Shown: positions 37,823 through 50,998, counted from the stretch's first letter. The stretch: DNA of 64,000 bases from Geosiphon pyriformis (GCA_016748015.1 JAAOMT010000760.1:568310-632309), one strand, 5' to 3'. Translations and numbers: made by a program. The notes: generated from the sequence alone by a model not told the origin.

Positions 37823-40376
37823 TTAATTCTAAAATATAAATTTAACTTCTATTCGCACAAAATTTTATCCGATACGATAATTTGAATAAAAATCTTTTTA
37901 GAAATAGCTTGAAGTTTTTTCATAATTGATTAAAACTTTATTTTATTGTATTAATAATTTTAAACATTAGTTTGCCTTTTATTCATAGAGTTGCTGTAAT
38001 ACAAATCTTTAAAATTAAATATTTAACTTTAAAAGTACAAAATTTTTATATAAATAAAATAATTAAAACTTTTCAACTAATTAAAATAAAGACACTTATT
38101 TTCGCCGTTGTACTCTGTTAATTTTTGAATTGTGTCTAATTTTTCTCTTAATTTCAATAGGGTCATTAGTAAAATTAATTTATCATTTTTGGTTTAAATA
38201 AGTTTAATGATCATTTATTAATTTTCAAGTTGATTGATTCGTGTCCAAAAGTAAAATTTGGTGTTTTAATGAGTGTTTAGACGGATAAGAAGGTATTATT
38301 CATTCAGATTGCAGAAATAAATGTGATTAGGTCTTTTGTGCTTATATTTCAAAATTTGAAGTTGAATTCAGTAGATATTTTTCTTTTAGAATGTTTAATT
38401 GCTTTAAAATAAAATAAAAATAAAAATAAAAATAAAATTTGTGACTTTATAAATTATCATATTTGCTTCTATCAATTACAAGCTCAATAATTATTAGTTT
38501 AAATTGAAAGAATTTATAGCAAAATAAAACTTTGTACTTTTATTATTTTTCTGAATTATGAAGTCTGTCAGTTTTAAGTAGTAGTACTCTATTATAAAAT
38601 GGGATTCAAAAAAAATTAATGAAATTAAAAGTCAGATATTTTCTGATAAGCCAAGATTTAACTATCAATATATCAAAAAACCGACCATAAAATGAAATTT
38701 CGATCAGTTTTTTTAAAATCATTGTCAACAAAAATTTTGATTGTAAACTTTCCAAGCTATATGGTAAAACGAGATTTCAAGAGAAAATAAGACTAATCCT
38801 GAAACAGGCGGTTACAGTACAAACATACTTACTGTCATATGTTGAACGTGGAAAATTTTTATTTAAACAAATCCAATTTTAAAAATTCTCTGTAGCTACC
38901 CAACAAATTTTAACAAGAAGCTTGAATTTCTATAGACCCTATACATATAGTTCTTTATTTCAAGTAATAAGGAAATTGAGACTGTAAATAAAGAGAGTGA
39001 TTTTATCCAATAGCTCATCAATTAGAGAATCTCATAATATTCCTTTCTTGTCCAGGTAACAAATAACTTAGATTGTAAATCGAGAAGGACAATAAACAAC
39101 AGGTGAGTAGTTATTAAACGTTAGAACAGATTTTTACATTATTTTCTTTCATGATTGCATAAATTTAGTGTACTTTTAAATTTTTTTTAAGCATGAAATT
39201 ACCTTCTGACTCTGGGAATGAAAGCTCTAAAATGATATTTTGTTCTTAAAAGTTACTAGATAAAAGCTCTTTAATTTTTTAGGTGATCGAAAAATCTAGT
39301 AATGGGAAGTACAACCAAGTTCATCTCATATATATGTCATGCGTTCAAAATTTTCAAATATGATTATTTTTATTGAAGTCACAAAGGAATTATAGTAAAA
39401 ATCGTAATTAAAGTCATTTTCATAATTGTTATTGTCAGTTTCTAATGCCAATAAATATGTCTTCAATATTTGGTTTTAGATTAAGAATAAATGAGAATTT
39501 TAATTTCATTTCACAAATTTCTTGAAAAACATGAAAATTTCATATTCTTAATAAATCATTTATTGTCTTCTCATCTTCAATGAAAATTCTCTTTATGAAA
39601 AATCTTATTTGAATCTCATTCATCATCATAATACTGTAACTGTGATCTTGAACGTGATCCAATTTAATTTTCAATGGTTTGAGATTTGTCATTATTTATA
39701 CAAAAGCAGCATATATCCATCAAATTCCATTTATTTCAGGAAATTTGTATTTATGCTTAAATTTAAAAATTAAAACGTGTATTACCTTTTCATTGTTTTA
39801 TTTTCAAAAACTTCATATTTAATTATTCCTATACCGCAGTTTGTATTGTGAACGTCCAACCTGACAGAATCAGGATCGGAACTTGTTTCCGTTGAACATT
39901 TCTCAATTTAGCTAGGATTGTTTGAGCAAAGTTTTTAATTTCTTATGTGACTAACCTCTGATATAAACGTATTAACAAGTAACTTTTTGTTAATTTAGGA
40001 TATTTCTCACTAGGACAGGTTTTTTGAGAGATATTAATAATAAACCTGCTGGATTATCCAGCTGATTGCATTTCTCGGCAAATCGTTTATGATTTAAAGA
40101 CAAAGAATTTGGTAAAACATCAACAAGTTTTATTTAAAATTGGTTAATGCTTGGCAGTTCATTCATTAATACAGTTTAGGGAGATGTGGTTTGACTAAAT
40201 TTTTCTTTTTTTGAAAGTACAATACTCCTCAAATGGGTTATTAAAAGACGATAAAAACGCAAAAATCCTGCGACCCAAGTTCTGCGGAATTTGCCAAAGA
40301 ACTTTTTAAATACTCATAAAATTTTAAAAACTAAATTTTTATAAAAAAAGTTATAATAAATATTTTCATAATCGAG
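37823..40376. other. AT-rich spacer
   Basis: No gene recognised. It contains an (AAAAT)n microsatellite at about 38407-38439. The final 200 bases are the kinase promoter region. Confidence 0.5.
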
Positions 40377-41825
40377 ATGGCTACTAATAAACGTTGGTCG
40401 CAAATAGGATTCCTCACTGACCTACCACCCACACCAATTTCTCTCGTTAAAGATTTTCAATTTGATGATTTGGAGGTACGACGAAAAAAATATGGAATAT
40501 GCTCAGAATGTGATGCCCCAAACTCTGGGCATAATTGGTGTGGTCCATGTTTAAATCATACATACCAACAAGCATATCCAGATCGTACAAGTGGAAATGA
40601 CACAATCGACACTTTCATTAGTAAATCACAAATTGTTTCCACCTCGAAATATAGTTTTTTTGAATGGATACCAGCAAGTTATTTTTACGACATTGAGCGT
40701 GGATCTAAAGAAGGGTTTGGCACTGTTCACACTGCTATTTGGATGGAAGGACCTATTTGCGAGTTTGATACTCAATCAGACCAATTTCGAAGAGTTGGCA
40801 GAAAAAAGGTTGTCATCAAAACTTTTGAAAATTCACAAACCATCACTGCTGAATTATTTGAAGGGGTGAGGCATTTGAATACATGCATAATTTTATTTTG
40901 TTGAAAAAAATTAAAATTAAAATTAAAATTAAAATAAAAATAAAAATAACTCTGCTGACTTTAGATTGCTGGAAGTCTTCAACATACATTTCGTTATCCA
41001 ATTATTCCATCCTATGGGATTACACAACTTACTGACACATTGGAATATGCCATTGTTTTGCATTACGCAGCTGATGGCGACCTTCGAAAATTTATGCGTG
41101 ATAATATACAAGCAATTGATTGGAAGCAAAAGTTAGATATCCTTCACGATCTCGCAAGAGGGTTACAAATAATTCATGGATATGGATTTACACATCGAAA
41201 TTTTCACAGTGGGAACATTCTTCGAGATGGAGACTCTTCTTACATCAGTGACTTTGGTCTTTCAAAACGCACAAACCACATAATTAAAAAAGGGACTTTT
41301 GGTGTTCTCCCATTCCTTGCCCCAGAAGTTTTATTGGGTCAAGAAATAACTCAAGCTGTAGATATTTATAGTTTTGGAATTGTAATGTGGGAAATTGCCA
41401 CCGGTTCACCGCCTTTCTCTGATATTCCTCATGACTTTGGACTCGCGTTTAACATTTGTCATGGAATGCGACCTAAAATTCCAGATGGAATTCCACAATT
41501 TTATGTTAAACTTATGGAGAAATGTTGGGATCAAGAACCAAGAAATCGTCCAGATGCGGCAACACTTGAAAGAACATTACAACGTTGGTACTCGGACGTT
41601 GTGGAGGATGACGATAGCAAAGAAAGTTGTCAGGAATTTAAAGCTTCACATAAAAATTGGTCACTCCAATCTTTGCCTAAAATTGAAATTAATCCGGGTG
41701 CTATATATACCAGCCGTTATTTATATTTTCCAGAATTGCAAAATTTAATTTTTAAACCAAAATCAGTTGCACATGGTAAGAATTCCGAACCATATTTTGT
41801 GACATGTTTTAAACCGGTCACTTAA
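40377..41825 (+). CDS. Zinc-ribbon protein kinase with HRN in place of HRD
   Basis: Two exons, 40377-40865 and 40965-41825, give 449 aa; the intron contains an (AAAAT)/(AAATT) repeat. The N-terminus has a CxxC...CxxC ribbon (C42, C45, C55, C58; YGICSECDAPNSGHNWCGPC), typical of the greatly expanded kinase family of arbuscular mycorrhizal fungi. The kinase domain follows: a Gly-loop (GSKEGFGTVHTA), the VIK lysine (K148), the catalytic loop THRNFHSGNIL, DFG (D259), an APEVL segment, YSFGIVMWEIATG and CWDQEPRNRP. The catalytic loop normally reads HRDxxxxN; here codon 242 is AAT (Asn), one base from GAT (Asp), so the proton-accepting Asp is missing while K, DFG Asp and the loop Asn are kept. The product is a candidate pseudokinase that could still bind nucleotide. 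The C-terminal tail (NPGAIYTSRYLYFPEL) matches the family. Confidence 0.9.
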
Positions 41826-42849
41826 AAATAAGGGGGTGATACACAAAATATTGAGGAATAAATTGTGGGAATTAATTTGTACTTTAAGTCTTCCTCCATC
41901 TACAAGGATTAAAGTTCAATTGTGAGCTTGAAAAGGTATTTTTGATCCTAATTATAAATAGGTGTGATTAAAGTTAATTTAATTTGGATAGAAAATCATA
42001 TATATATATATATATATATATAATAACTTTAAAATATTTGATACATTGAGGATCACATGAGTGTCATTTTCATCCTTTTTATATTAGCACACCAACTAAA
42101 AAGAAAAAAAATTGTTTTCTATTATGAAATATTGTAGAAACCTATAAAATTCTCAAAAATTATATAAATCTGTTTATTGTTATAATCAAAGCCAAAATTT
42201 AAATAGGAAAGTTTTTATATATTATTCTTTAAAAATAGTAAACAATCATTGGTCTATGATACAATTTAAAAAAGATATATATATATATTGGTTCTCGTTT
42301 CGAAAGTATGATATAGATATTCAAAAAAAAAAAGTGATGAATATAATAGAATTTGAGAATTTTCTACTTGAAGATTTAGTTCTTTTTTGCTATTAAAAAA
42401 AAAGATTTTTAGTAAAAATTAGAAATTTGTAACGCCTAGATGCTTCTCAACATGATATAAAATCTTCCATTTCAAATCGATCCGCAGTTTTTTTCTTTGT
42501 AATACTGTAAAAATGAAACGAAGGTTGTTTCTTGTATTACGTCTTTTTTTTTTGCTTAAATGTTTTTTCCATAATAAAATGTTTATTTTAATAAAAAGGA
42601 TACGTACGTAAACACGGAGATCAATACCCGATTGAAACTTTTCCCTGACATAGCCTATTGAGGTCGCACCTGACAATGAAATTATTAAAGTTGATCACGA
42701 GCAAGTTTTTGGGTAGATGATTTATATAAATAACTTGAAAAACTTTGGCGGGATCTTTTTTATTGAAATCGTGGATTATTTTTTTCTTCTTTTTATCTAA
42801 ATCAAAAATACAATAGCTTATATATATATATATATATATATATCAAAAA
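41826..42849. other. Spacer with TA microsatellites
   Basis: No gene. (TA)n tracts lie at about 41998-42023 and 42819-42842, the latter directly upstream of the next gene's ATG. The minus frame at 42419-42676 is not recognisable. Confidence 0.5.
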
Positions 42850-43265
42850 ATGGTATCGTTTCTTTGGTCAATTTTTTCTTTTTTTACCGTTTTATTAGTA
42901 TTCACCCTTGAACCGATATCTGTTGAGGGTAAGTTTTCCCAAAAAAAATTTTTATTTTTAAAATATATTCAGCTTCATATTTTTTTTTTTAAGTGACCCT
43001 TATTTAACTTTTAAAAATATCAAACTTCCGAATCCTGTATTTCTTGTATATAAAATGTTTAGGACGAGCAATAAATTCTTTCAAGAATTGTAAATACGGA
43101 TGTCCATATGGATGGGAATGTAATATAAGCCTATTTAAGCCTCAATGTGCCCGTAAACCAACGGTATCACCATGTGACGACGCTGATTTTCAAACAAATT
43201 CTAAATGTCGAAAAACCATCGTGAAAACTTCAATATCAAAATTTCGTATCGTACCTGTATTATAA
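42850..43265 (+). CDS. Small secreted cysteine-rich protein (candidate effector)
   Basis: Two exons (42850-42928 and 43063-43265) across a GTAAGT...TTTAG intron give 93 aa. Exon 1 encodes almost exactly a signal peptide (MVSFLWSIFSFFTVLLVFTL, then EPISVEG). Exon 2 encodes the mature part with six cysteines in the pattern C-x3-C-x5-C-x8-C-x8-C-x10-C, enough for three disulfides, and a core CKYGCPYGWEC. There is no transmembrane segment after the signal and no named domain that I recognise. One exon for the signal and one for the knot is common among fungal secreted proteins. Effector or antimicrobial roles are guesses from size and cysteine content only. It starts just after a (TA)n tract. Confidence 0.75.
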
Positions 43266-46230
43266 GTTTGTGGTGAATAAAGAAGTTTCGGGTATTTAAG
43301 ATACGAAGAATTTGATGACTTTTTCATAGGACTTTTTAATGAATAATTAGATTTTTAAAGGACCTTTGAATTTAGTCAAGACTCTGAGTGACAGTTTAAA
43401 CCCTTTCTGATTTTGTATAAATTTTTGTAAATAACTTTCTATACTAGTGCTCATTACTTTAAGTATTCGATTTGAATTTCTTTTGGTGAAAATCAAAACA
43501 CTATATTTCAATTTCTTTATCAATTTACAATCGATAAAATTTGTTCAATCTAGCTCATTCTGGATCATCGAAACTCGAATTCATTTTTTCTCATGTAAAT
43601 TCCAGATATTTTATTAGTAAAATAAATTCAACAAACTTTAACCAAAATCCTAATTCATAAGAATTTCAAGTTTCAAAATAAATTTTTGATGATTTCAGAA
43701 CTTTTTGCTTTTATCATATAAAATAAAAACGGTTTGCAAACCTATTATTAATTGGCGTTACTATGAAAACAGGGATGGTCATTTTAAAATCAAAATTTTC
43801 ATATATATGGGAAAATTAGAATTAATAAAAGCTTTGTTTATTGGGGATGGAAATTACTTAATAATCAAAAACCCATCGCAAAAAAAAAGACTAAAATAAG
43901 TTAGATCGATCGTGTTTCGAGTAGTTATTGTTTGTGAGCCCCAAATATTCTAATCGTCTTGATTTTCAATTCATTTAAACATATCGTTATGACTTTATGC
44001 TCATTAAGAGTATCCAATAAAAAAAATAGGCTAAAAAATAAAAATGAGATAAATTCTCATTTTTTTTTTTTAGCCTATTTTTTTGGGATTAAAAGCCTTC
44101 AAAAAAGAGAAATAATTTATTAGTTGTAACGTTTTATTATTTTAAGGTAATTTTAAAAATCAAAATAAGTTCTAATATAAAAATAAAATATAGTCACCGC
44201 ATGGCTTGAGAAATCATCTTGAATAAAAATGAACAAGAAATAAAATCAGGCTATATTCGATTAGTAGCAAAAGATAAATTTCAACCTTTTTTTCCTATGA
44301 GAAATTTTTAAATTTTACGCAAATGAAATCAGGAACAAATCTCCGGGATAACAAGGAGTAAGCCATAATTTTCTTTCCATGCATTTTTATTTGTAAATAC
44401 AAGATTTGAAACCTGTAAATTTGCCTTTTGTTAGTACTTTTTTGGTTTCTTGCAGCACCGGGTTATTAAAAATTCTTAATGGATATGGTTACAAATCCTG
44501 TCAATTTGAAATTTACTAATCTTGGTGAAAGCACATATTGATGCATTGTCGGAAATGTGTGTCATATTGACGCAAAAGAAAGAAAGAAAGAAAGAAAAGA
44601 CTCTTACAGGTAAAAACTTTTTGTATAACTGATGTTTTTAATCCTAAAAAAATTTTGTTTGTTTAGAAAGAAAATCAAATTTGCATTTCAGCTATCACAT
44701 CAAAAACCCTAATTCAATGTAACCCCCAACAATGGCTTTTCTTTTGCGTCCAAAAACTTTTATTGAGATGAATCCTCAGATCGCGATTACTGGGTAGATT
44801 TGAAAGTCTTTTCAACAAGGTAGCGTTAGACAGGTGACGAAATATTTATGAAAATAGAAAAAAATAGTACTGGGAAAAATATTCATAATATTGAATCATA
44901 CAACAGTCATAATGAGATCACTAAATACAAATATATGTATTTCATAGGGTGAGGCTGGTAAAACTACAGATATTTCCTCGAGAAAAAACGTTGATAAACA
45001 CAATAACAAATTTTTTTTTTGTTTTTTTAGTCACAATTCAAAAGGTTAAAGGATTTTAGAATTCAGCAGATACATAAATATTATTAGGTTTTTAAAGATT
45101 GATCAAAATTTTCAAATGTAAACACTAATTAAATATTAAAATAAACACCCCCAATACACATGTCCCTGAAAATTATAGCTTTTAATAATTGTAAGTTTTC
45201 TATTTGTATTTTAAGGCCTCAATTAAGAAATATGCTAAATGGACAAAAAAAATTTCTTAAGTGATAGAAAAACCTAATCTTCATCAAGAATAATTAATCT
45301 TTTCGAAGCCCATTTTTTCTAAAAAGTTGATGTTAAAGAAAACCAAAAATTCAAAACTTTCATGTCAAAAGAAATATTTTTGAGTGTCTACCTGCAAAAT
45401 AAGAAGCCATAAATTCTTTATAACTAAAAATTTATTATCAAAAATGACAAAATAAATCCACTAGTCAAATAAGTGTTGAGTTTGGATGTTTCCAAAAAAG
45501 CCTGAATAAGAAGCCAAAAAAATGTATCTTTTTTTTTTGACTTTAAGGGTTGAAATTATGGGGGTAGTTACGAAAGGAAAATTGAATAAAAAAACGGAAA
45601 TGGTTCTAGCATAGTTTTTCTAAATCTTTATTAAAGTTTAAAAACAGATAAAATATCCAATTCTTTTTAATAAAATGATACAGTTTTGCCACATATAGAT
45701 GTCTTGGACGAAGTTAGCCTCAATTTGACGCAAACAATTAAATCAATTCTTGCAGTAATCAATTTTGGCTATATTTTTACCATCAATTCAATGATAGGTT
45801 TTTATTTAAAAACCAAAAAATCTACAAAAATGTGATGTTTCTCTTCTTTTTTGAGAAATTAAAAAGTATTCAATTTGAGAATCATCTAAATAAAAAGATG
45901 ATGAAACTTAAAAATAACAGAATTTTCAATAAAACACAATATTTTCTTTTTAAACCAATCAATTTAACTCAAAATATTTCTTTTTATATTTTTAAAATAA
46001 ATAATGAATTTTATAAAATAAAACTTATTAATTTAGCATCTTTGATAATCATATAAAATGATTAAAATTATTATTTCATGGTAAAATTTATAAAATTTAT
46101 TGTATTTTTTGATGCAAAATACTTTTAATAACAATGTTACAATACAAATGTATAAAAAAATTAATATGTATTATGACCTTTTGCATCTATAAAAAATAGA
46201 AAGAATCACCTTTTCTGAAAGGTTTGCCAA
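43266..46230. other. AT-rich spacer with a long hairpin
   Basis: No gene recognised over about 3 kb. It contains a 30-bp stem hairpin (listed separately), a (GAAA)n tract at about 44578-44598 and many A/T runs. The frames at 43705-43899 and 45832-46056 are low-complexity Lys/Asn/Ile/Phe strings. Confidence 0.45.
44020..44084. repeat. Long hairpin, 30-bp stem
   Basis: Arms 44020-44049 and 44055-44084 pair with one mismatch around a 5-base loop (TAAAT). The stem includes AATAGGCTAAAA pairing with TTTTAGCCTATT and ATGAGA pairing with TCTCAT. It could be a tiny MITE-like element or the remnant of one. Confidence 0.9.
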
Positions 46231-46385
46231 TTAAAACCTCCAGTAACAAGTTTTTTTGCCATTATTTCTTTTACTTTTTTCTACGTTATGCTTTAAAAAA
46301 GCCCAACTATTCTCAACGGGAGGTTTGTCTGGGCTGTATAATGGCCGCGAGAGGGTGAACATTGTTTCAAGGTCATTGAACACAA
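46231..46385 (-). pseudogene. Tc1/mariner transposase C-terminal scrap
   Basis: The minus strand reads SRPLYSPDKPPVENSWAFLK then HNVEKSKRNNG, matching the C-terminal catalytic stretch of Tc1/mariner (DDE_3) transposases, whose consensus is (W)PxYSPDLNPIENxWxxLK; the Glu of the DDE triad is kept. A stop at 46231 follows shortly. Further minus-strand snippets up to about 46750 (for example ARFVALHTSFQERATRK) may be more of the same element, in other frames, but are not certain. Confidence 0.7.
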
Positions 46386-47303
46386 CATTAGAAGTGTGCT
46401 TTGAATTATTATACGCTGAAATATTTAGTGAAGCCCATATTTACTTATTCTCATTGTTATAAAGATGGTCCTATTATGAGATCATCACAAACAGGTTTTT
46501 CGGAACATTTGCAAAATTATCTGGTCGGAGAATGAGACCTCAAGTGGTTGTAATGGCAATTTTTAACGCCCTCATTGTAAGTATATATTAGGTAAGGATA
46601 AAATGAAGAAATAGGAGGTTGTGCCAAGTCAGTGTATACAGAAATAACATTTACGCGTTGCTCTTTCTTGGAAAGAAGTATGTAACGCGACAAATCTTGC
46701 TAACGGTGTTGCCGCCATTAGGGAATTATATACAATTCCGAACATGCTTGCTGACTACTTAAGTAATTTGAATGAAATTAAAGAATTCGAAGCTTTTTAG
46801 ATTTTTATAGCATGCTACGATCTCAAACCATTACATTTTTGATAAACTCCCAACTTTAATGGGAATTATTTAAAAAATTTACTTGAATCACATATATAAC
46901 TGGTTATATAAAATTTTGTCATGGGTAACCGGTTTAAAACTAGGCATTATTTGGAAAAAAAATTATTTCACCTTCATAAATGATTTTTTATTCCTAATTT
47001 GACTCTTTTAAATGTTGGACGCGGAGTCGACACAGTTTTAAATGAACAATTTAGTTATAAATGAATTTAATGACCAAATTTGCACATTAAATATTCTCTC
47101 GTATGAGAATATAAACGACCACTCTCAAATTTATAAATGAAATGGATGACTCCCCTTTCAAATATAATAATAATAATAATAATAATTCTACTTCCTAAGG
47201 AAACTCTGGTTTTCGATACACTTAATTACAAACTAACCCTTTTCTTTATTAAACCTATTCGAGGTTTTATGTCAACTAATAAAAATTCAAGTTTAATTCT
47301 AAA
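46386..47303. other. Spacer between Tc1 scrap and 7TM gene 1
   Basis: Possible further transposase debris to about 46750, then the AT-rich upstream region of the next gene with an (AAT)n tract at about 47164-47188. Confidence 0.4.
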
Positions 47304-48692
47304 ATGTCTTTTGTTTCAAGTAAATATTTAAACGATTCAGTACCTCTGAATCTGGAAGCAGTATCTGAAAGGGCTATTATATTTTACTTTGTGATGGTGA
47401 TATTGAACTTGAGTGCTTTTTGTGCGCTGTTTGTCCTTTATCGAATCATATTATTGTGGCATTCAAACATAAGATTTCGCAAGCTATGGGAAATTCCGTT
47501 GGGCATTGCTATCGCAGGTAATTTGAATCGAAAAGATATTGTAAAATCATGTGGCTTAAATCATTTAAAAACTGATAATATATGTTATTTAAAATTTTTT
47601 TTAGAGTTGTTACTATGGCCATTTTGTCTTGCCAACCAGGTAAGTAACTTTACCCATCTTTTTTGCTATCGAAACTTTTGAGATAAATTTTAAAGCTGTT
47701 TGAACGTTTAGATATATCCTGCAATTTATGGAGTCCCATTGCCAAATCCATCATGCAAAATTATTGGTGGTGTGAGTTTCTTTTTTATGGTACGAAAATT
47801 TAAAGAGTAATTGTTTTATTAGATTCCTCAGCCAACTAACTAGCCTCGATATTTTTTTTGTTATTAATCTTTTCGCTTTTCATCCACACATTCAGGTCAT
47901 CAACATGCTTTTAATTTTTTCTCAAGCAATATCCGTATATTCTTTTACCGTTCACAAAAATAGATTGCATTATGGAAGATATAACTTCAAGTTATGCTTA
48001 GTTATATTGGTTTTCTCATTAGTGCTTACTCTTATTGGAATTCCGAGCTTTGGTCAAAATAGATTTTGGTAAATAAATATTATCTTTATTAACTTTAATT
48101 TTTGCATTGATTGGTTAATATTTATATATATCTATATCTATATCTATATCTAATCGAAATTTTCATGAAAAAGGTATTTTTCAGATGGCTCAAAAATAAA
48201 TCTCCAAGTTGTAACATCTATTCTTTATATATAATAATTCTACCTTTGACATTTTTTGCTTTTATAAAAGCATTACAAGAGGGTAATAAAACGAGGTGGA
48301 ACAACCCAATTAGGAGAAAATTTATTCGAAAGGCTGTTATCTATATCTCGGTATTATTTATTCAATGGACGCCATTGACTATTTTAGTTAATCAAAAATC
48401 TTTGGGGGTAAGTAATAAGTTTTACGAAAATTTACACTTGAAAATTACTTATAAAGATTATTTTTCTATAGTTTGATCCAACTTGGATTCATATTCTGAC
48501 AGGTGAGAGTATGAATATTTGATAAAAAAAGTTTTTTTTCCTCATATATTTAATGTTAATTGATAATTTAAATTTTCAGTTATAACGACACATTTTGGTA
48601 GTTGTGTGAATCTTTTTCAATTCCTCTATGAAAATAACTCTCATGAAGAAACATCTTCATTAGAGCTCACTTCCCAACAATCTCTGACTTAA
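47304..48692 (+). pseudogene. Seven-transmembrane receptor-like gene 1, stop at a split codon
   Basis: Seven exons (47304-47517, 47605-47639, 47712-47789, 47896-48068, 48185-48407, 48472-48502, 48580-48692) keep phase throughout and would encode 288 residues. The only lesion is the codon split across exons 4 and 5, which reads TG|A (stop) where the paralogue at 51586-53267 reads TG|G. Hydrophobic segments match the paralogue: EIPLGIAIAELLLWPF, YPAIYGVPLPNPSCKIIGG, NMLLIFSQAISVYSF, HYGRYNFKLCLVIL and LTLIGIPSFG before the stop, then SVLFIQWTPLTILV and FDPTWIHILTVITTHFG after it. The N- and C-termini are shorter than in the paralogue. If the stop is real, the product ends after TM4. A non-canonical splice or a base error would restore it. 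As a receptor it would sit in the plasma membrane; the ligand is unknown. Confidence 0.75.
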
Positions 48693-50069
48693 TAAGGAGA
48701 AAGAATTTTAATTAATTTTTTTCAAATCTTTATTTTATTAATAATTAAAATATGTAGACTTGGCTGATTTGTTAAGTGAAAATTTCCTGATTTTTTCCTT
48801 GTTGGGGAAATCGTAATTAAATAATAAAGTCAAAAAATCTTGAATGGAAAATATATCTTGATTTTTTATTGTTAGAATAGATATAAACACGTGTATTCTC
48901 AAATTTAAGATATTATGATGAAATATCCCAAAATTCTATACAAGACGAAATATAAAATTTTTAACTAGCAATTCTAAACCAAGGTCAATTAAATTTCAAG
49001 GTCAAATTAATTTTTTTTTTTGAACATATTATGTTAAACTTTTGAAAAATCTTGTTTTTAAATTTGACTAGGAAAATCTTTTATTGGTCTTTTTAGCTGG
49101 CGTAGTCAAGAGAATGCTAGGTCTATTCAAATTGGATACATGTATTATAAAAAATGATTAACCAGTTCTTCAAATATTCTAAAAAGAAAATGGTTTTTAA
49201 TTGACTATTTAATAAAAGTTTTATTTAAAAAGGCATTATGTTCTCAGTTTTCATATAATCCATGAAATAAATTTCCAATTTTTTTTTCCCAAAAAACCTT
49301 GTTTTAAACATTCATTATTTCAAAAAAGAAAACACTAAAAAAAAGGCACAATAAATTTATCATGAATTAATTTGAAAATTTTACATCTGGAAGCCCCAAG
49401 AAGATACTTTAAAGAAAGTTTTTAATGTTTCTAGTTTCTATGACTGACCTTCACGATTATTAATGTCTTAGATCTTAATATTTAAATCTATGACTTTTAA
49501 TCTTTAAAAAAAATTAGATAAAATTGTGATATCAAAGTGTTATGATCCGAATACATTTAGCATAAAATTTTTGACCTTTTTTGTTATTTATTAAATTATT
49601 ATTAGTATTTTACGTCCCCCAAGATTATCCAATCTTGTGAACAAGAATCCGAGATATTCCTGGCAAATGAATTTTTTAATCATTTTAATGGTATTCAGAT
49701 GGCTTTTGCATTTTTGAGATATATAAAAAGAAAATTGTAATCTACAAAAAAAAAGATAGTGAATGATTTAGTTTCTAGAATTACAAATCTCTATAAACAT
49801 TTCCTTATTTTGTATATATTGATGTAAAAATTTTCAAATATACTAATGATATATATATATATGATTTATTCGTATCATATTTATTCGTTAAATTGTAAAA
49901 AAAAGGTTTTAAATATTGGAAATTTGTTTTATTCCTTTATTAAATTTTAAATCTGAATTTGATAAAAAGACGTTTAAGAATTATATTTATTTATTTATTT
50001 AAAACGATAAATCTCAATCACCAAAAGTCAGGTTTTTCGTTGTTTCGATTATCACTATTTGTTTTTGTT

Positions 50070-50170
50070 CATTTTATTATTAAATTTGTTATCGTTTGTT
50101 GTATTATTAAATTTGCTATTGTTTGTTGTATTATTAAATTTGTTATTGTTTGTTTTATTATTAAATTTCA
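50070..50170 (+). repeat. 30-bp tandem repeat, about 3.3 copies
   Basis: The unit TATTATTAAATTTGTTATCG plus TTTGTTGTAT recurs with one or two substitutions per copy. The period is a multiple of three, so one frame stays open and mimics an ORF. Confidence 0.85.
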
Positions 50171-50873
50171 TAAAATTTCTTATTCAAAAATTTTAAAACT
50201 TTTTAAATGTCATATAATAATTTTTAAAGAGTAAAGCTAGTAATTTTGATTTAATTTTTAAAAATTTTTATATCTCTCATATAACAGCACAAATTCTAAT
50301 AACTCACTTTGTAATTTACACTGAGAATCAGTTATATCTTTAGTGTCCACACAACCTGCTTTTGAAATGAACCCAATAAAAACTTCTCCTGGGCTGTGCA
50401 CTAGCATCAGGTTGTTTTTACTTTTTCAAGAATTTGAAGTATTGACCTATTAAATTTGTGAAAAAGGGAACATTTTTGAACATTTTAAAAATTTGAAATT
50501 TCAAATCTAGTTTTTATTAAAAGGTTTGAAAGAATATAAAAATTTTAAAATGATATCATCAAAAAACAAGAATTTTTCAAAGTTTTTTTTTTGTTTCTAT
50601 TATCAAAATTCAATCTTTTTTAGAAATTTTTCAAATTTGAGTTTTATCAAAAAAAAAATTTTTAACGTTTCATAATTCAAACTTATTTAAAAATGGTACA
50701 CGAGGGTTTAACTTTAGAAAAAACGAATTAAATTTTTTTTTGATTATCTATTTTAATATCTAATTTTTGAAGCTCCATCTTTTTTTTTTGACTTCTAAAT
50801 AAGAATATTCAAAAGAATCAATTTATATGTATTTAAAATTTTTTCTTGAATCAGAAATGATCATAGATGCAAT

Positions 50874-50998
50874 AAAATATAATAAAATATAATAACATTC
50901 AATAACATATAATAATATATAATAACATATAATAACATTCAATAACATTTAATAATATATAATAACATATAATAACATTCAATGATATACAATAACAT
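50874..50998 (+). repeat. 10-bp minisatellite (AATAACATAT-like)
   Basis: About twelve copies of AATAACATAT, AATAATATAT and AATAACATTC variants. Pure low-complexity DNA. Confidence 0.9.

Noticed and set aside
41998-42023. (TA)n and other A/T tracts as promoters or CRISPR-like repeats
   Set aside because: Simple microsatellites common in this A/T-rich genome; no spacer-repeat structure is present anywhere in the window.
49959-50234. 91-aa frame
   Set aside because: Translation of a 30-bp tandem repeat whose period is divisible by three; repetitive IIKFVIVC units are a by-product.
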